Shown: positions 8,733 through 17,166 of the stretch, piece after piece | Layout: each line of letters begins with the position of its first letter | Position numbering within the stretch: the first letter of the stretch is position 1 | NCBI GenBank assembly: GCA_012510495.1 | Contig: JAAZHX010000154.1 | Location: forward strand, 1-54,844 | Origin: Smithella sp. | GTDB taxonomy: Bacteria; Desulfobacterota; Syntrophia; Syntrophales; Smithellaceae | Reading direction: 5' to 3' | DNA: 54,844 nucleotides | The notes under the pieces: generated by a model | The model's database searches: none | What the model was told of the DNA's origin: nothing | The model's input: the letters and a program-made list of their open reading frames with translations, nothing else | Program-made: the position numbers and the translations under genes

Positions 8733-9345
8733 GTTTCAGCACAATCCCTTCCACGATGTTGGAAACGTCTTCACAAACATCGATGGCTTCTTCGATCCTT
8801 TCGAAGATTTCTTTCCACTTGATCAGCTCGATAGCGTCCTTTTCCTTGATGAAAAGATTGGTGATGGTAGTTCTTAAAACGACATCTCCGGCATTTTCCA
8901 GGGTATTGATTTCGACGCAGCCGTCGAGAATCGTCTGGGAGTTTTTCATATCGCGCAGGCCGCGGACAACGCTCTTGATTTTCTTGATGGCCTGAAAAAG
9001 AATTTCCGCCTGCTTGATGATTTCGTCATCGGGCTTTTTCACCTTATACATGTAGATGCGGACGGCGGTGGCCTCGATGACGTCCATGATGCTGTCCATT
9101 TTATTGACCAGAGCGTAAATATCTTCCCGGTCAATGGGCGTCAGGAAGGTTTTATGCATTCTTTCGTAGGTTTTATGCGTAATATCGTCAGCCTCATGCT
9201 CCAGTTCCTTGAGCCGGGCGACTTTGGCCTCGGAATAATCCCGGTTTTTGGTCATTTCGAGAAAAAACCGACCGCCTTCCTCTATCTTGTCGGCCAGCTC
9301 TTCAAAATATCCAAAGAAATCTTCTTCCTTCGGAAACAGGCGCAT
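8725..9345 (-). CDS. DUF47 PhoU-like Pit accessory protein
   Basis: A 206-residue all-helical cytoplasmic protein of the DUF47 family, distantly related to PhoU. It has the characteristic acidic pairs ELEHEADDITHKTYE and DREDIYALVNKMDSIMD. Family members act with adjacent PiT transporters, probably as regulators. The start is the ATG at 9345 (MRLFPKEED), with AGGGGGAA placed nine bases upstream; a TTG two codons earlier is less likely. The last eight bases overlap the transporter gene. Function beyond partnership with Pit is inferred from context. Confidence 0.9.
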   Translation of the reverse strand: MRLFPKEEDFFGYFEELADKIEEGGRFFLEMTKNRDYSEAKVARLKELEHEADDITHKTYERMHKTFLTPIDREDIYALVNKMDSIMDVIEATAVRIYMYKVKKPDDEIIKQAEILFQAIKKIKSVVRGLRDMKNSQTILDGCVEINTLENAGDVVLRTTITNLFIKEKDAIELIKWKEIFERIEEAIDVCEDVSNIVEGIVLKHA

Positions 9346-9475
9346 AAACAAATTCCCCCTTTTTCTTCGGTGGGCGGTTGGGGTAATCCAAAAGCCAAGG
9401 GTGCTCTAGCTAATTATGGGGGAAATTGCAAGATTTTATCGTACGGGTGCAGAGTGAAGAAGGCGTTACTGCCTG

Positions 9476-9961
9476 TTATATAATGGTTTTAGAGTAAATA
9501 ATTTTACTGTCTCCCGGGGCGTAGAAGTCCTTGAGAACCGCCTCCGGAAGGTAGCCGCATTTTTCATAAAAATGCCGGGTAGGCGCGTACTGGGGGCGTG
9601 AGGATGTTTCCGCGTAAACCTGCCTTCCGCCCAGGCGACGGATGATTTGGCCGGTCCTTTGCAACAGTTGTTTGCCGATTCCGTGACCTCTCAGGGATTG
9701 TGTCACGGCGATCCAGTAAAGATCATAGCTGCCGGCGGTGGCCGGGATCGGTCCGTAGCAGGTGTATCCGATCACCCGGCCGTCTTCTTCGGCAAACAAA
9801 AACCGGTAGGAGCTCCGCCCGCCCTGCTCAAGCCGCTCCTCGGCCAGTTCACGGGCCATTGTCTCTTCCGCGGCGGAAAAAAAACCGCTTCCCCGCACAA
9901 TCTCTGCAATCGCGTCCGAATCAGTTGGCCGGATGTTCTGCCGGTAGGTGATCGTTTTCAA
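9476..9961 (-). CDS. GNAT family N-acetyltransferase
   Basis: A 161-residue acetyltransferase. The acetyl-CoA pyrophosphate loop is visible as QSLRGHGIGKQLL (Q/RxxGxG/A), followed by AETSSRPQYAPTRHFYEKCGY typical of motif B. The likely start is TTG at 9961 (LKTITYRQN), preceded by GGGGGAAGG at a good distance. An open frame reaching 10108 overlaps the ligase gene and is not protein-like. It is the last gene of the kamA operon. AblB, which acetylates beta-lysine, is also a GNAT enzyme. This one is shorter and may acetylate beta-lysine or a derived dipeptide. Substrate unknown. Confidence 0.82.
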   Translation of the reverse strand: MKTITYRQNIRPTDSDAIAEIVRGSGFFSAAEETMARELAEERLEQGGRSSYRFLFAEEDGRVIGYTCYGPIPATAGSYDLYWIAVTQSLRGHGIGKQLLQRTGQIIRRLGGRQVYAETSSRPQYAPTRHFYEKCGYLPEAVLKDFYAPGDSKIIYSKTII

Positions 9962-9978
9962 AAAACCTTCCCCCTTGT

Positions 9979-10965
9979 TTACGGTTGTAAGGCGTCCTGG
10001 AGGATGATGCCGATGGCGTCGGTGTAGGCGATGCCCGCGAAATCCAGCGCGGCGGCAAAGCCGGCATCCGGGGACAGACATGGATTGGCGTTGACTTCCA
10101 GCACCCATGGGACACCGCTCCCATCCACGCGGAAATCCACGCGGGCATACCCGCGAAGCCCGAACAGATGCCAGCAGAGCAGGGCGATTTCCCGCAGCCG
10201 GTCCGCGAGACGTTCATCCTGCGGCGCGATGGAAAGCGATCGGATAGTATGCTCATATTCAAAGGAGTTTTCAACCCACTTGGCGCGGTAATCGAGTACT
10301 TTGCGTTTCTCCGGCGGATAGTCCAGAAAAAGAATTTCCGCAGGGGGCAGAACCCGAACTCCCTGATCGGAAGCCAGCAGGGCAATGTTGAATTCGCGTC
10401 CGTCAATGTAGGCTTCGGCAAAACAGTCCAGACCGAGCTCCTCCTGGCGCTCCCGCAGCGCGTTTTGGACGGCCTCCAGGCCGACCGCCTGCAAGACGCA
10501 TCGGTCATCCAGGCCGACCGATGCGTCTTCCCGGCAGGGTTTGAGGAAATAGACGTCCGCTGGGGCGAAGTTTTGTGCTTCGCCTTTCAGAGTGATCCAG
10601 TCAGGTGTGGCGATCCCCCCCTGCCGCAGCATTTTTTTGGTAAGCGGCTTATTGGAGGTGATAAACATGGCGTCGGTCCGGCAGCCGGTGTAGGGCAGAC
10701 GTAGAAAATCAAGAAGCGCGGTCGCGAAATGATTCAGGCTCCCTTTTCCGGCCAGCGTTTCCACCAGATTGAAAACAATATCCGGTTGATCTTCGCGGAT
10801 CCTGGAGATGTTGGCGCCCAGGTCCATCCCGAAGGGAAGTGTTGAAGGCCGGTGGCCCAGCGAAAGGATCGCTTCGCTGATGGCCCGGACCTGCGTCAGG
10901 CAATCCAGCTCGTCTTCGCCCGCGTCCGCCGGCACATCCGTGTGCAGAATCAGGATTTTTTTCAT
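9979..10965 (-). CDS. D-Ala-D-Ala ligase-like ATP-grasp enzyme (B)
   Basis: A 328-residue ATP-grasp ligase resembling D-alanine-D-alanine ligase. It has an N-terminal alpha/beta domain (KKILILHTDVPAD), the nucleotide loop region YFLKPCREDASVGLDD, FAEAYIDGREFNIALL, and the metal-binding end YARVDFRVDGSGVPWVLEVNANPCLSP. The Ddl residues for D-alanine are not all obvious, so it may couple another amino acid. Its ATG at 10965 overlaps the stop of the preceding ligase gene (ATGA). It lies between a paralogous ligase and a GNAT enzyme in the kamA operon, which argues for a dedicated biosynthetic role rather than peptidoglycan synthesis. Confidence 0.87.
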   Translation of the reverse strand: MKKILILHTDVPADAGEDELDCLTQVRAISEAILSLGHRPSTLPFGMDLGANISRIREDQPDIVFNLVETLAGKGSLNHFATALLDFLRLPYTGCRTDAMFITSNKPLTKKMLRQGGIATPDWITLKGEAQNFAPADVYFLKPCREDASVGLDDRCVLQAVGLEAVQNALRERQEELGLDCFAEAYIDGREFNIALLASDQGVRVLPPAEILFLDYPPEKRKVLDYRAKWVENSFEYEHTIRSLSIAPQDERLADRLREIALLCWHLFGLRGYARVDFRVDGSGVPWVLEVNANPCLSPDAGFAAALDFAGIAYTDAIGIILQDALQP

Positions 10966-12035
10966 GGCGCCTTTTCCGTTTCCGGGCTGTCGGGTTGGAG
11001 GTTTTGCTCTCTTAAAAGACCTGCGCGTTCCAGCGCTGAATTCAGGATGCCGGTGATCAGTTGATCGTAGGATATGCCCGCCAGTCCGCACAAAATCGGC
11101 AGGTCGGAGCGCACCGGGTTCAAACCGGCCAGAGAATTGACCTCGATAAAATGAGGACGACCGCAGGCGTCCGAGCGCAGGTCTACCCGCCCTCCGTCCT
11201 TCAGGTCCAAGCCGCGCCAGGCCGCCAGGGAGACCTCCACGGCCCGCCGGGCTTCCGGATCGGAGACGGCGGCATAGCGCACCAGGTTTTCATAATGCTC
11301 CTTGTTGTCGTAGGAATAGGCGTGCGGTTCCGCGTCCGGATTCAGGAGAACCTCCATGACGCCGATGGAGCGGGCGTTTCTGCCTGTCCCGACGACGCCG
11401 ACGGTGAATTCGCGCCCGGGCAGATACGTTTCCACCAGCACCGGCTGGCGGAAAGTCTGCAGAAGATTCTCACAGACCGCGCGCAGGCTGTCCGCATTAT
11501 CGATTCTGGAGCGGGCGGTGATGCCTTTGCCCGTGCCTTCTGCGACCGGTTTGGCAAACAGAGGATAAGGCAGCCGGACGCGCCCGATGTCTTCCGGAGA
11601 GAAAACCACGGCAAAGTCAGGTGTGGGAATGCCCAGATCCCGCACAATATGTTTGGTCATGCCTTTATGGAGCGTCAGCGACTGGCCGAGAGCGTCCGAG
11701 AAGGTGTAAGGGATCCGGTAGGCGTCCAGCAGCGCGGGGACCTGCGCCTCCCGGCCAAAACCGTGCATTCCCTCGGCGATGTTGAAGACAAGATCCCAGC
11801 GGTCGCCCGCGGCCAGACGGCGCGTGAGCGCCTTCACGTGGCCGATGCGGTCGGTTGCGTGGCCGTTTTTCTTCAGGACATTTTCAATGGCTTCGATCGT
11901 GTCGGGCTTGTCGAATTCGGCGGTTTCTTCCAGGCTGTAGCCTTCGCGAAGGTAATCGTCGCGCAGGTCGTAGGTCAGGCCGATGGTCAATGTTCGGCAG
12001 GGGGGGGGCGCTGGACAGACAGGGTTACCGGACAT
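10962..12035 (-). CDS. D-Ala-D-Ala ligase-like ATP-grasp enzyme (A)
   Basis: A 357-residue ATP-grasp ligase paralogous to the next gene. Motifs are FNIAEGMHGFGREAQVPALLD (substrate domain), PLFAKPVAEGTGKGI (ATP loop), VETYLPGREFTVGVVG, and GRVDLRSDACGRPHFIEVNSLAGL (metal ligands). The ATG at 12035 lies 18 bases after the kamA stop and has a weak ribosome site. A run of nine C residues on the coding strand (12000-12008) sits in codons 10-12, inside a Pro-rich N-terminus that other family members would not need. It probably joins two amino acids or acyl groups with ATP; substrates are unknown. Confidence 0.87.
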   Translation of the reverse strand: MSGNPVCPAPPPCRTLTIGLTYDLRDDYLREGYSLEETAEFDKPDTIEAIENVLKKNGHATDRIGHVKALTRRLAAGDRWDLVFNIAEGMHGFGREAQVPALLDAYRIPYTFSDALGQSLTLHKGMTKHIVRDLGIPTPDFAVVFSPEDIGRVRLPYPLFAKPVAEGTGKGITARSRIDNADSLRAVCENLLQTFRQPVLVETYLPGREFTVGVVGTGRNARSIGVMEVLLNPDAEPHAYSYDNKEHYENLVRYAAVSDPEARRAVEVSLAAWRGLDLKDGGRVDLRSDACGRPHFIEVNSLAGLNPVRSDLPILCGLAGISYDQLITGILNSALERAGLLREQNLQPDSPETEKAP

Positions 12036-12052
12036 AAGCTATTTTCAAAATC

Positions 12053-13363
12053 CTAGTGGATATCCTTTGACTCGGCATGGTTATCCGGGTAGCGGAAGAG
12101 GTTGCCCTCGTAATTGCGCATCATCAGGTCACCCTTGTCCCACCCGATGGCATATTCGGGAAGCAACGGAATTTTTCCTCCTCCGCCGGGGGCGTCAACA
12201 ACGAAGGTCGGGACGGCATAGCCGGTGGTATGGCCGCGCAGGCCCTGGATAATTTCCAGACCTTTGCTGAGGGGCGTGCGGAAATGGGACGAGCCCGGAA
12301 TCGGATCGCACTGGTACAGATAGTAAGGACGGACGCGGATCTGCAGGAGTCCGTGGACCAGACGGGTCATGGTGGAAACGGAGTCGTTGATGCCGGCCAG
12401 CAATACCGTCTGGCTGCCCAGAGGAATACCGGCGTCAGCCAGGCGAATGCAGGCGGCGCTCATTTCGGGGGTCAGCTCGTCGGGGTGCGTGACGTGAATG
12501 CTCATCCAGAGGGGATGGTATTTTTTCAGCATGGAAACCAGTGCCGGTGTAATGCGCTGCGGCATTACCACCGGGACTTTCGTGCCGATGCGGACCAGTT
12601 CCACATGGGGAATCTCCTTGAGTCTCGAAAGCAGCCATTCCAGCCGGTCGTCGGAAAGGGTCAGGGGGTCGCCGCCGGAAAGGAGCACGTCGCGGACATT
12701 CGGATTGGAGGCGATGTAGTCCAGCGCTTTTTCCCACTTGGCCGTGTCGATAAAGCACTGGCGCCGGCGACCGAAAATGCGGGAGCGGGTACAGTAGCGG
12801 CAGTAGGTCGAACAGATGTCCGTGACCAGAAACAGAACGCGGTCGGGATAGCGATGCACAATCCCGGGGACCGGAGAATCAGCGTCCTCGCCGAGAGGAT
12901 CTTCTTCTTCGCCCTTGGTATGCAGGCATTCATCGACTACAGGAATGACGCAGCGGCGAAGCGGAGAAGACGGGTCTTCCGGGGAAATCAGGCTGGCATA
13001 GTAAGGGGTGATGGCGACAGGGAGATCCCCTGACGGGTGCATCATGGCCTGGCGTTCATTGTCGGAAAGGTGAATCATGGCGTCCAGGGTCTGGACATTG
13101 CGGATAGCGTTATGAAACTGCCAGCGCCAGTCAAACCATTCGATGCGGCTGATGCCCGGGTAATGTTTTTTTCGGAAAGCCCGTGAGCGGGGAGAATCTT
13201 TGAAGGGAAAATAAAGCCGTTCCGGCTTTGATTTTTCCAGGGAGGGAAGTTGATTGTTTGTGGTCAACGAAAAAAAATTCGTTGTTTTGTTCTGCACCAC
13301 AACAAGACCAGCCGTGGGACCAGGAGGTTCTGCGTCCTCATTAAACAGGGTCTCGTTTTCCAT
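12053..13363 (-). CDS. kamA: Lysine 2,3-aminomutase (KamA family radical SAM)
   Basis: A 436-residue PLP- and SAM-dependent aminomutase that would convert L-lysine to beta-lysine. The radical SAM cluster is C184-x3-C188-x2-C191 (CSTYCRYC). The PLP Lys is in APGGGGK (K397). The two Asp residues known to bind the lysine side chain in the clostridial enzyme are kept (D353 in QCDPIPG, D390 in VVDAPG). Glutamate 2,3-aminomutases replace these, so lysine is the likely substrate. It lacks the extended C-terminus of the clostridial enzyme. AGGAGG stands five bases before the start. First gene of a four-gene operon with two ATP-grasp ligases and a GNAT. Confidence 0.92.
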   Translation of the reverse strand: MENETLFNEDAEPPGPTAGLVVVQNKTTNFFSLTTNNQLPSLEKSKPERLYFPFKDSPRSRAFRKKHYPGISRIEWFDWRWQFHNAIRNVQTLDAMIHLSDNERQAMMHPSGDLPVAITPYYASLISPEDPSSPLRRCVIPVVDECLHTKGEEEDPLGEDADSPVPGIVHRYPDRVLFLVTDICSTYCRYCTRSRIFGRRRQCFIDTAKWEKALDYIASNPNVRDVLLSGGDPLTLSDDRLEWLLSRLKEIPHVELVRIGTKVPVVMPQRITPALVSMLKKYHPLWMSIHVTHPDELTPEMSAACIRLADAGIPLGSQTVLLAGINDSVSTMTRLVHGLLQIRVRPYYLYQCDPIPGSSHFRTPLSKGLEIIQGLRGHTTGYAVPTFVVDAPGGGGKIPLLPEYAIGWDKGDLMMRNYEGNLFRYPDNHAESKDIH

Positions 13364-13430
13364 TCATCCTCCTTCCGGAAGCATCCTTCCGCTTAAAAAA
13401 ATCCTGACAAAAAACTTTCATTGATTTTTG

Positions 13431-13458
13431 AATTTACGCAAGCAAAAAAATTTGTCAA
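13431..13458 (-). promoter_or_regulatory. Predicted sigma-70 promoter of the kamA operon
   Basis: On the minus strand TTGACA (13458-13453), a 16-base spacer and TAAATT (13436-13431) stand about 70 bases before the kamA start. A second TTGACA lies upstream. This AT-rich 180-base divergent region also serves mutM on the other strand. Confidence 0.5.
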
Positions 13459-13544
13459 CATTTATTTTGCATTTTGACTGAAAAAATGGAAATTTGTCAA
13501 AAATAATTTGCGCGAAAAATTTCATGACGCGGAAAGGACGGACG

Positions 13545-14396
13545 ATGCCGGAGCTGCCGGAAGTTGAAACGCTGTGTCGTCAGCTGCAGGCGACGATTGA
13601 CGGAAAGAAAATTCTGGCGACGAAAATCTTTGATCACAAACTCGTGAACATCGCGAACGTCCGCGGGATGCGGATTTGCGGGGTTTGTCGCCGGGGGAAG
13701 ACTATTAGAATGCGCCTTCATGACGGCAGAAGCATCGTCATTCATCTGCGGATGACGGGACGGTTGCTCTGGCGTGAGGACAGCGGGAAGGATCCACATA
13801 CGCGCTGGCGGATGACGATGGCCGACGGCAATGTCGATCTCGTGGACCCGCGTCGTTTCGCCACCGTCACGGTTGTCCGTGACGACGAGGCGCCGTCGTC
13901 CAATGATCTGATGAGCCGTTTTGATTTCAGGAAATTTATGCAACGCCAGGCCCCGCGCAGGGTTTCCGTCAAAACTCTGCTGATGGATCCGAAAGCCGTT
14001 GCTGGCATCGGCAACATTTACGCCTGCGAAATATTGTACGGCGCGGGCATTTCCCCGGCGAGGATCTCATCCACGCTGGGCGAGCCGGAGTGGAGAAAAA
14101 TTTTTAGCCAGGCCAGGCGCGTTTTGAAAAAAGCCATTGCACGCCGGGGAACGTCCATTTCCGACTGGAGAGATCTTTACGGCCGCGCAGGAAAAAACCA
14201 GACCGGACTCAGCGTTTATGGAAAGGAAGGCGAGGCCTGTTCGCGATGCGGCGGGATCATTGTGCGGATCCGACAGGGCGGCCGCAGCACGTTTTACTGT
14301 CCGCAGTGTCAGAAGGAACAGGGCACAGGCCACGGGCGACAGGAAGACGAGTGCCGGTCACAAGCCGGTAATCGGCGTCTATTTGCTCGCCGATGA
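13545..14396 (+). CDS. mutM: Formamidopyrimidine-DNA glycosylase
   Basis: A 283-residue base-excision repair enzyme that removes oxidised purines. The catalytic N-terminus is MPELPEVETL (Pro2, Glu3 of the precursor). The helix-two-turn-helix region is VAGIGNIYACEILYGAGISP, and the C-terminal zinc finger is C-x2-C...C-x2-C (CSRCGG and CPQCQ). The start at 13545 is set by the obligatory PELPE motif and AAAGGA upstream. After the zinc finger the frame runs about 25 residues longer than usual (KEQGTGHGRQ onward) with no domain character. This suggests the original stop was lost or that the tail is simply unconserved. It overlaps a small reading frame downstream. Confidence 0.93.
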   Translation: MPELPEVETLCRQLQATIDGKKILATKIFDHKLVNIANVRGMRICGVCRRGKTIRMRLHDGRSIVIHLRMTGRLLWREDSGKDPHTRWRMTMADGNVDLVDPRRFATVTVVRDDEAPSSNDLMSRFDFRKFMQRQAPRRVSVKTLLMDPKAVAGIGNIYACEILYGAGISPARISSTLGEPEWRKIFSQARRVLKKAIARRGTSISDWRDLYGRAGKNQTGLSVYGKEGEACSRCGGIIVRIRQGGRSTFYCPQCQKEQGTGHGRQEDECRSQAGNRRLFARR

Positions 14397-14508
14397 AACG
14401 ACCCGAACCGTCATCGAAATCGAAGGCCAGAAGTACAAGGGAATTGTTTTTCCCAGTCCGGGAAGAGTGGTGAAATCCCTGTCCATGATGTTCCAGTATG
14501 CCCAATAG
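14351..14508 (+). pseudogene. Small hypothetical gene, apparent one-base frameshift
   Basis: A coding-looking stretch VIGVYLLADETTRTVIEIEG...VVKSLSMMFQYAQ ends at TAG 14506-14508. It has no ATG, GTG or TTG of its own near the front. A GTG at 14351, seven bases after AGGAAG, starts MPVTSR but meets TAA after six codons. Adding one base near 14368 would join the two into a protein of about 52 residues. This could be a real frameshift mutation, a sequencing error or an atypical start. No family is recognised. It lies inside and just after the 3' end of mutM. Confidence 0.4.
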
Positions 14509-14527
14509 CAAAGGGCTAATGGTTCGC

Positions 14528-15592
14528 TTATTTGATAAAGATCGGGTTGGAAAAAATCCACGGCCGGATTTTTCCGGCTGCCTTCAGATAGGTTTCGACG
14601 CGATAAACCCCTGTTTTATCAATTTTTATACTTAATTGATTGCCGATGGCCCAGTGTTTCTCCCGGCCGTTTCTGATGACGCGAATCAGGGCTTTCGCGG
14701 GGCAGGAGACAGATAATTGGGTGTCCCCTGAAAGCAGAACGGTATCTCCCATGTGAAATACCTTTTGGTCCTGTTCCACTGTGAATTGAAAACCTTTCGT
14801 CCTGCGGAAGTATTCCAGTGCAAAATAGCAGCGCCCGTGAAGGAGTGACTCATACACCATGGCGATGTCCTGTTGATTGTTTCCGGTGAAACCGGTTTTG
14901 GTTAAAATATGCGTCCGGATGAACGCGAAGGCCCGGTGAAAGGGGAAGGCGACAAAACGGATCCCCAGCAGCTTTTTCACGGTGGCATGGTTGTCCAGCT
15001 CCCCGATTCCGACGGTTTTCCGGATTTGGTTCAAGGCGTCCCATCTTTCCAGCGTAATCCTGCGGGGGCCTTTTAAAACGAAGGCGGGGAAAAGGAAGCT
15101 CAAGAGAGCGCTGCCGTATCCGCGAAGGCTTTTCTGCCAGTCCGTCATAAAATCCCAGATGCTGATGCCTGCAAAATCAACGACATTCCAATGGTTCCAA
15201 CTGTAATGTTTCACGTGAAACAATTTCGTTCCTTCATGATCAGGGTGGGCGATAAAGCCAAAACCTCCCTGACGTCTCACTTCATCAATATATTTTTGCG
15301 GATTTTTACCTTCAGGGTCTCCGGAGCACAAAACCGGCTCCCGGATATTAAACGCCAGAAAGTGATTGAACCTCGGAGCGATTTCCTCTCCGACGATGAC
15401 CAGAGTTTTATTCTGCCAGCCTTCCCAGCCTTCCTGTCTGGCCTTCAGATGGTCGTGGTCCGTCAGCATGATGAAGTCAACATCATTCTTTTCGGCTGCG
15501 ATGAGAATTTCTTCCATCGGCGCGTGGCCGTCAAAGGAAAAAGAGGAGTGAAGGTGAATTACACCGGCGTAATCATACAGACTGCTGTCCAT
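14528..15592 (-). CDS. PHP-domain metal-dependent phosphoesterase
   Basis: A 354-residue PHP-fold phosphoesterase. The metal-binding motifs occur in order: HLHSSFSFDGHAP, LTDHDH, GEEIAP, FIAHPDH and later GELDNHATVKKL. The C-terminal 90 residues form a beta-rich appendix (FHMGDTVLLSGDTQLSV). PHP enzymes hydrolyse phosphate esters or nucleotides; the substrate is not predictable here. A perfect parS palindrome lies within the coding sequence (encoding FHVKH). It is downstream of htrA on the same strand with a 42-base gap, so co-transcription is possible. Confidence 0.88.
   Translation of the reverse strand: MDSSLYDYAGVIHLHSSFSFDGHAPMEEILIAAEKNDVDFIMLTDHDHLKARQEGWEGWQNKTLVIVGEEIAPRFNHFLAFNIREPVLCSGDPEGKNPQKYIDEVRRQGGFGFIAHPDHEGTKLFHVKHYSWNHWNVVDFAGISIWDFMTDWQKSLRGYGSALLSFLFPAFVLKGPRRITLERWDALNQIRKTVGIGELDNHATVKKLLGIRFVAFPFHRAFAFIRTHILTKTGFTGNNQQDIAMVYESLLHGRCYFALEYFRRTKGFQFTVEQDQKVFHMGDTVLLSGDTQLSVSCPAKALIRVIRNGREKHWAIGNQLSIKIDKTGVYRVETYLKAAGKIRPWIFSNPIFIK
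15207..15222. other. parS: parS centromere-like site
   Basis: The 16-base perfect palindrome TGTTTCACGTGAAACA is identical to the bacterial parS consensus bound by ParB. It lies inside the PHP gene, as parS sites often lie in coding sequence. No parA or parB is in the window. Established knowledge places most parS sites near the replication origin. Confidence 0.88.
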
Positions 15593-15634
15593 GGGTTACA
15601 ATCTTTTCAGGCCTTTTTTATACGGGATGCCTCT

Positions 15635-17101
15635 TTAGTCGATGCGGATCGTTACGGAAAAACCTGATCGGCCCCGCTTGATAAAGAGCGTGACGCTTTT
15701 CTTCTGAGCCGCATTGGTGATTTCACGGGTGTAATCTTTCATCGTTGATACTTTAACCCGATTCACCTGCACGATGATATCCCGGGGCTGAATGCCGACT
15801 TCATCGGCCGGACTTCCCGCCTGAATGTCCGTGACCGTGACGCCATTGCGCGATATTCCCATCTGCTTTGCCATTTCCGGGGTGATATCCTGCGCCGTAA
15901 TGCCAAAATGGCCGCCGCCGGATCTTTCCATAGCCATCGCCACATTGTCTTTTCGTTCCGCCACAACCACATGGAAAGTCATTTCCTTGCCGTCGCGAAT
16001 GGCTCTGACATTCATCTTCTGGCCAACCTGCAGAGCAGCGATCGTCAGGAGCAAATCATGCGTGTCTTTAACGGGCTTTCCATTTATTTCTATAATGATA
16101 TCGCCGATTCTAATTCCAGCCTTGTCCGCCGGATCGCCTTTGAAGACATCTGAAACCAATGCGCCGTTTTTGTTTTTATAGTTTAAATTCTGGGCTATAT
16201 CATCGGTAATATCCTGCACGGATATTCCCAGCCAGCCGCGCGTGACTTTTCCTTTTGTTTTCAGATCCGCAAGGATGCTTTTAGCCATATTGATAGGAAT
16301 GGCAAAGCCGATTCCCTGGCCGTGCGCGACGATGGCCGTGTTAATACCGATGACTTTTCCTTCCATGTTGAAGAGCGGGCCACCGCTGTTGCCGGGATTG
16401 ATCGAGGCGTCCGTCTGAATGAAATTATCATAGGGTCCCGCGCCGATGACGCGTCCCTTGGCGCTGACAATGCCCGCGGTTACCGTCGCGTCCAGACCGA
16501 AAGGATTGCCGATCGCGACCACCCATTCCCCGACTCGAACCTTTTCCGAATCTCCGATATCCGCCACCGGCAGGCTGTTGTCCGGTTTGATTTTGATCAA
16601 TGCAATATCCGTGTTGACGTCCGTGCCGATGACTTTGGCTTCGTATTCCTTGCCGTCGGATATTTTAACGAGGATTTTGTCCGCCTGTTCCACGACATGG
16701 TTGTTGGTGAAGATATAACCGTCATTGCTGATGATAAACCCGGATCCCAGGCTGCGCTGTTTAAATTCTCTGCGGGGCATGTCGCCGAAAAAGCGGTCAA
16801 AGAAATCGTCTCCGAAAGGCGACCGGCCGAAAGGAGCTCCAAAACCACCTCTTCCCTTATAGGTTTTAGAGGTGCTGATATTGACAACCGCCGGTTTAAC
16901 GCGGTCCACTAGGTCGGAAAAAGAAGTCGGCGCCATGCCGGGGGCGTTGGAGATGTTGGGAACCGCCTGGGCGGCGGGAATTTCAGGCGCCCCGGAACTG
17001 GTAAAAGACGATCTCAAAACGCCGACCAGTGAAACGATAAAAAAGGCCACCAGAAAGGCCATCAGGAACATAAAAAATGTTTTTCGGCTTGAATTTTTCA
17101 T
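15635..17101 (-). CDS. degP: HtrA/DegP-type periplasmic serine protease
   Basis: A 488-residue envelope quality-control protease. It has an N-terminal membrane or signal segment (residues 8-29), a trypsin-like domain with triad H135 (FTNNHVVE), D165 (NTDIALI) and S239 (PGNSGGPLF), then two PDZ domains (about 290-375 and 400-485). Glycine- and phenylalanine-rich residues before the catalytic domain (GGFGAPFGRSPF) form the LA-loop region typical of DegP. The start at 17101 has GGAGG five bases upstream; an earlier in-frame ATG at 17158 has none. A near-consensus promoter precedes it. It degrades misfolded periplasmic proteins, probably in DegP-like oligomers. Confidence 0.94.
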   Translation of the reverse strand: MKNSSRKTFFMFLMAFLVAFFIVSLVGVLRSSFTSSGAPEIPAAQAVPNISNAPGMAPTSFSDLVDRVKPAVVNISTSKTYKGRGGFGAPFGRSPFGDDFFDRFFGDMPRREFKQRSLGSGFIISNDGYIFTNNHVVEQADKILVKISDGKEYEAKVIGTDVNTDIALIKIKPDNSLPVADIGDSEKVRVGEWVVAIGNPFGLDATVTAGIVSAKGRVIGAGPYDNFIQTDASINPGNSGGPLFNMEGKVIGINTAIVAHGQGIGFAIPINMAKSILADLKTKGKVTRGWLGISVQDITDDIAQNLNYKNKNGALVSDVFKGDPADKAGIRIGDIIIEINGKPVKDTHDLLLTIAALQVGQKMNVRAIRDGKEMTFHVVVAERKDNVAMAMERSGGGHFGITAQDITPEMAKQMGISRNGVTVTDIQAGSPADEVGIQPRDIIVQVNRVKVSTMKDYTREITNAAQKKSVTLFIKRGRSGFSVTIRID

Positions 17102-17166
17102 CTTTTCCTCCAATAAAATGCGTCCGGTGATACTTTTCGGATATTTTTGAACGCACAATTGCTTTA

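Noticed and set aside
11061-12056. 331-codon plus-strand frame opposite the ATP-grasp gene
   Set aside because: Shadow frame; the opposite strand has clear ATP-grasp motifs.
12077-13033. 318-codon plus-strand frame opposite kamA
   Set aside because: Composition is typical of an antisense shadow; kamA motifs are complete on the minus strand.
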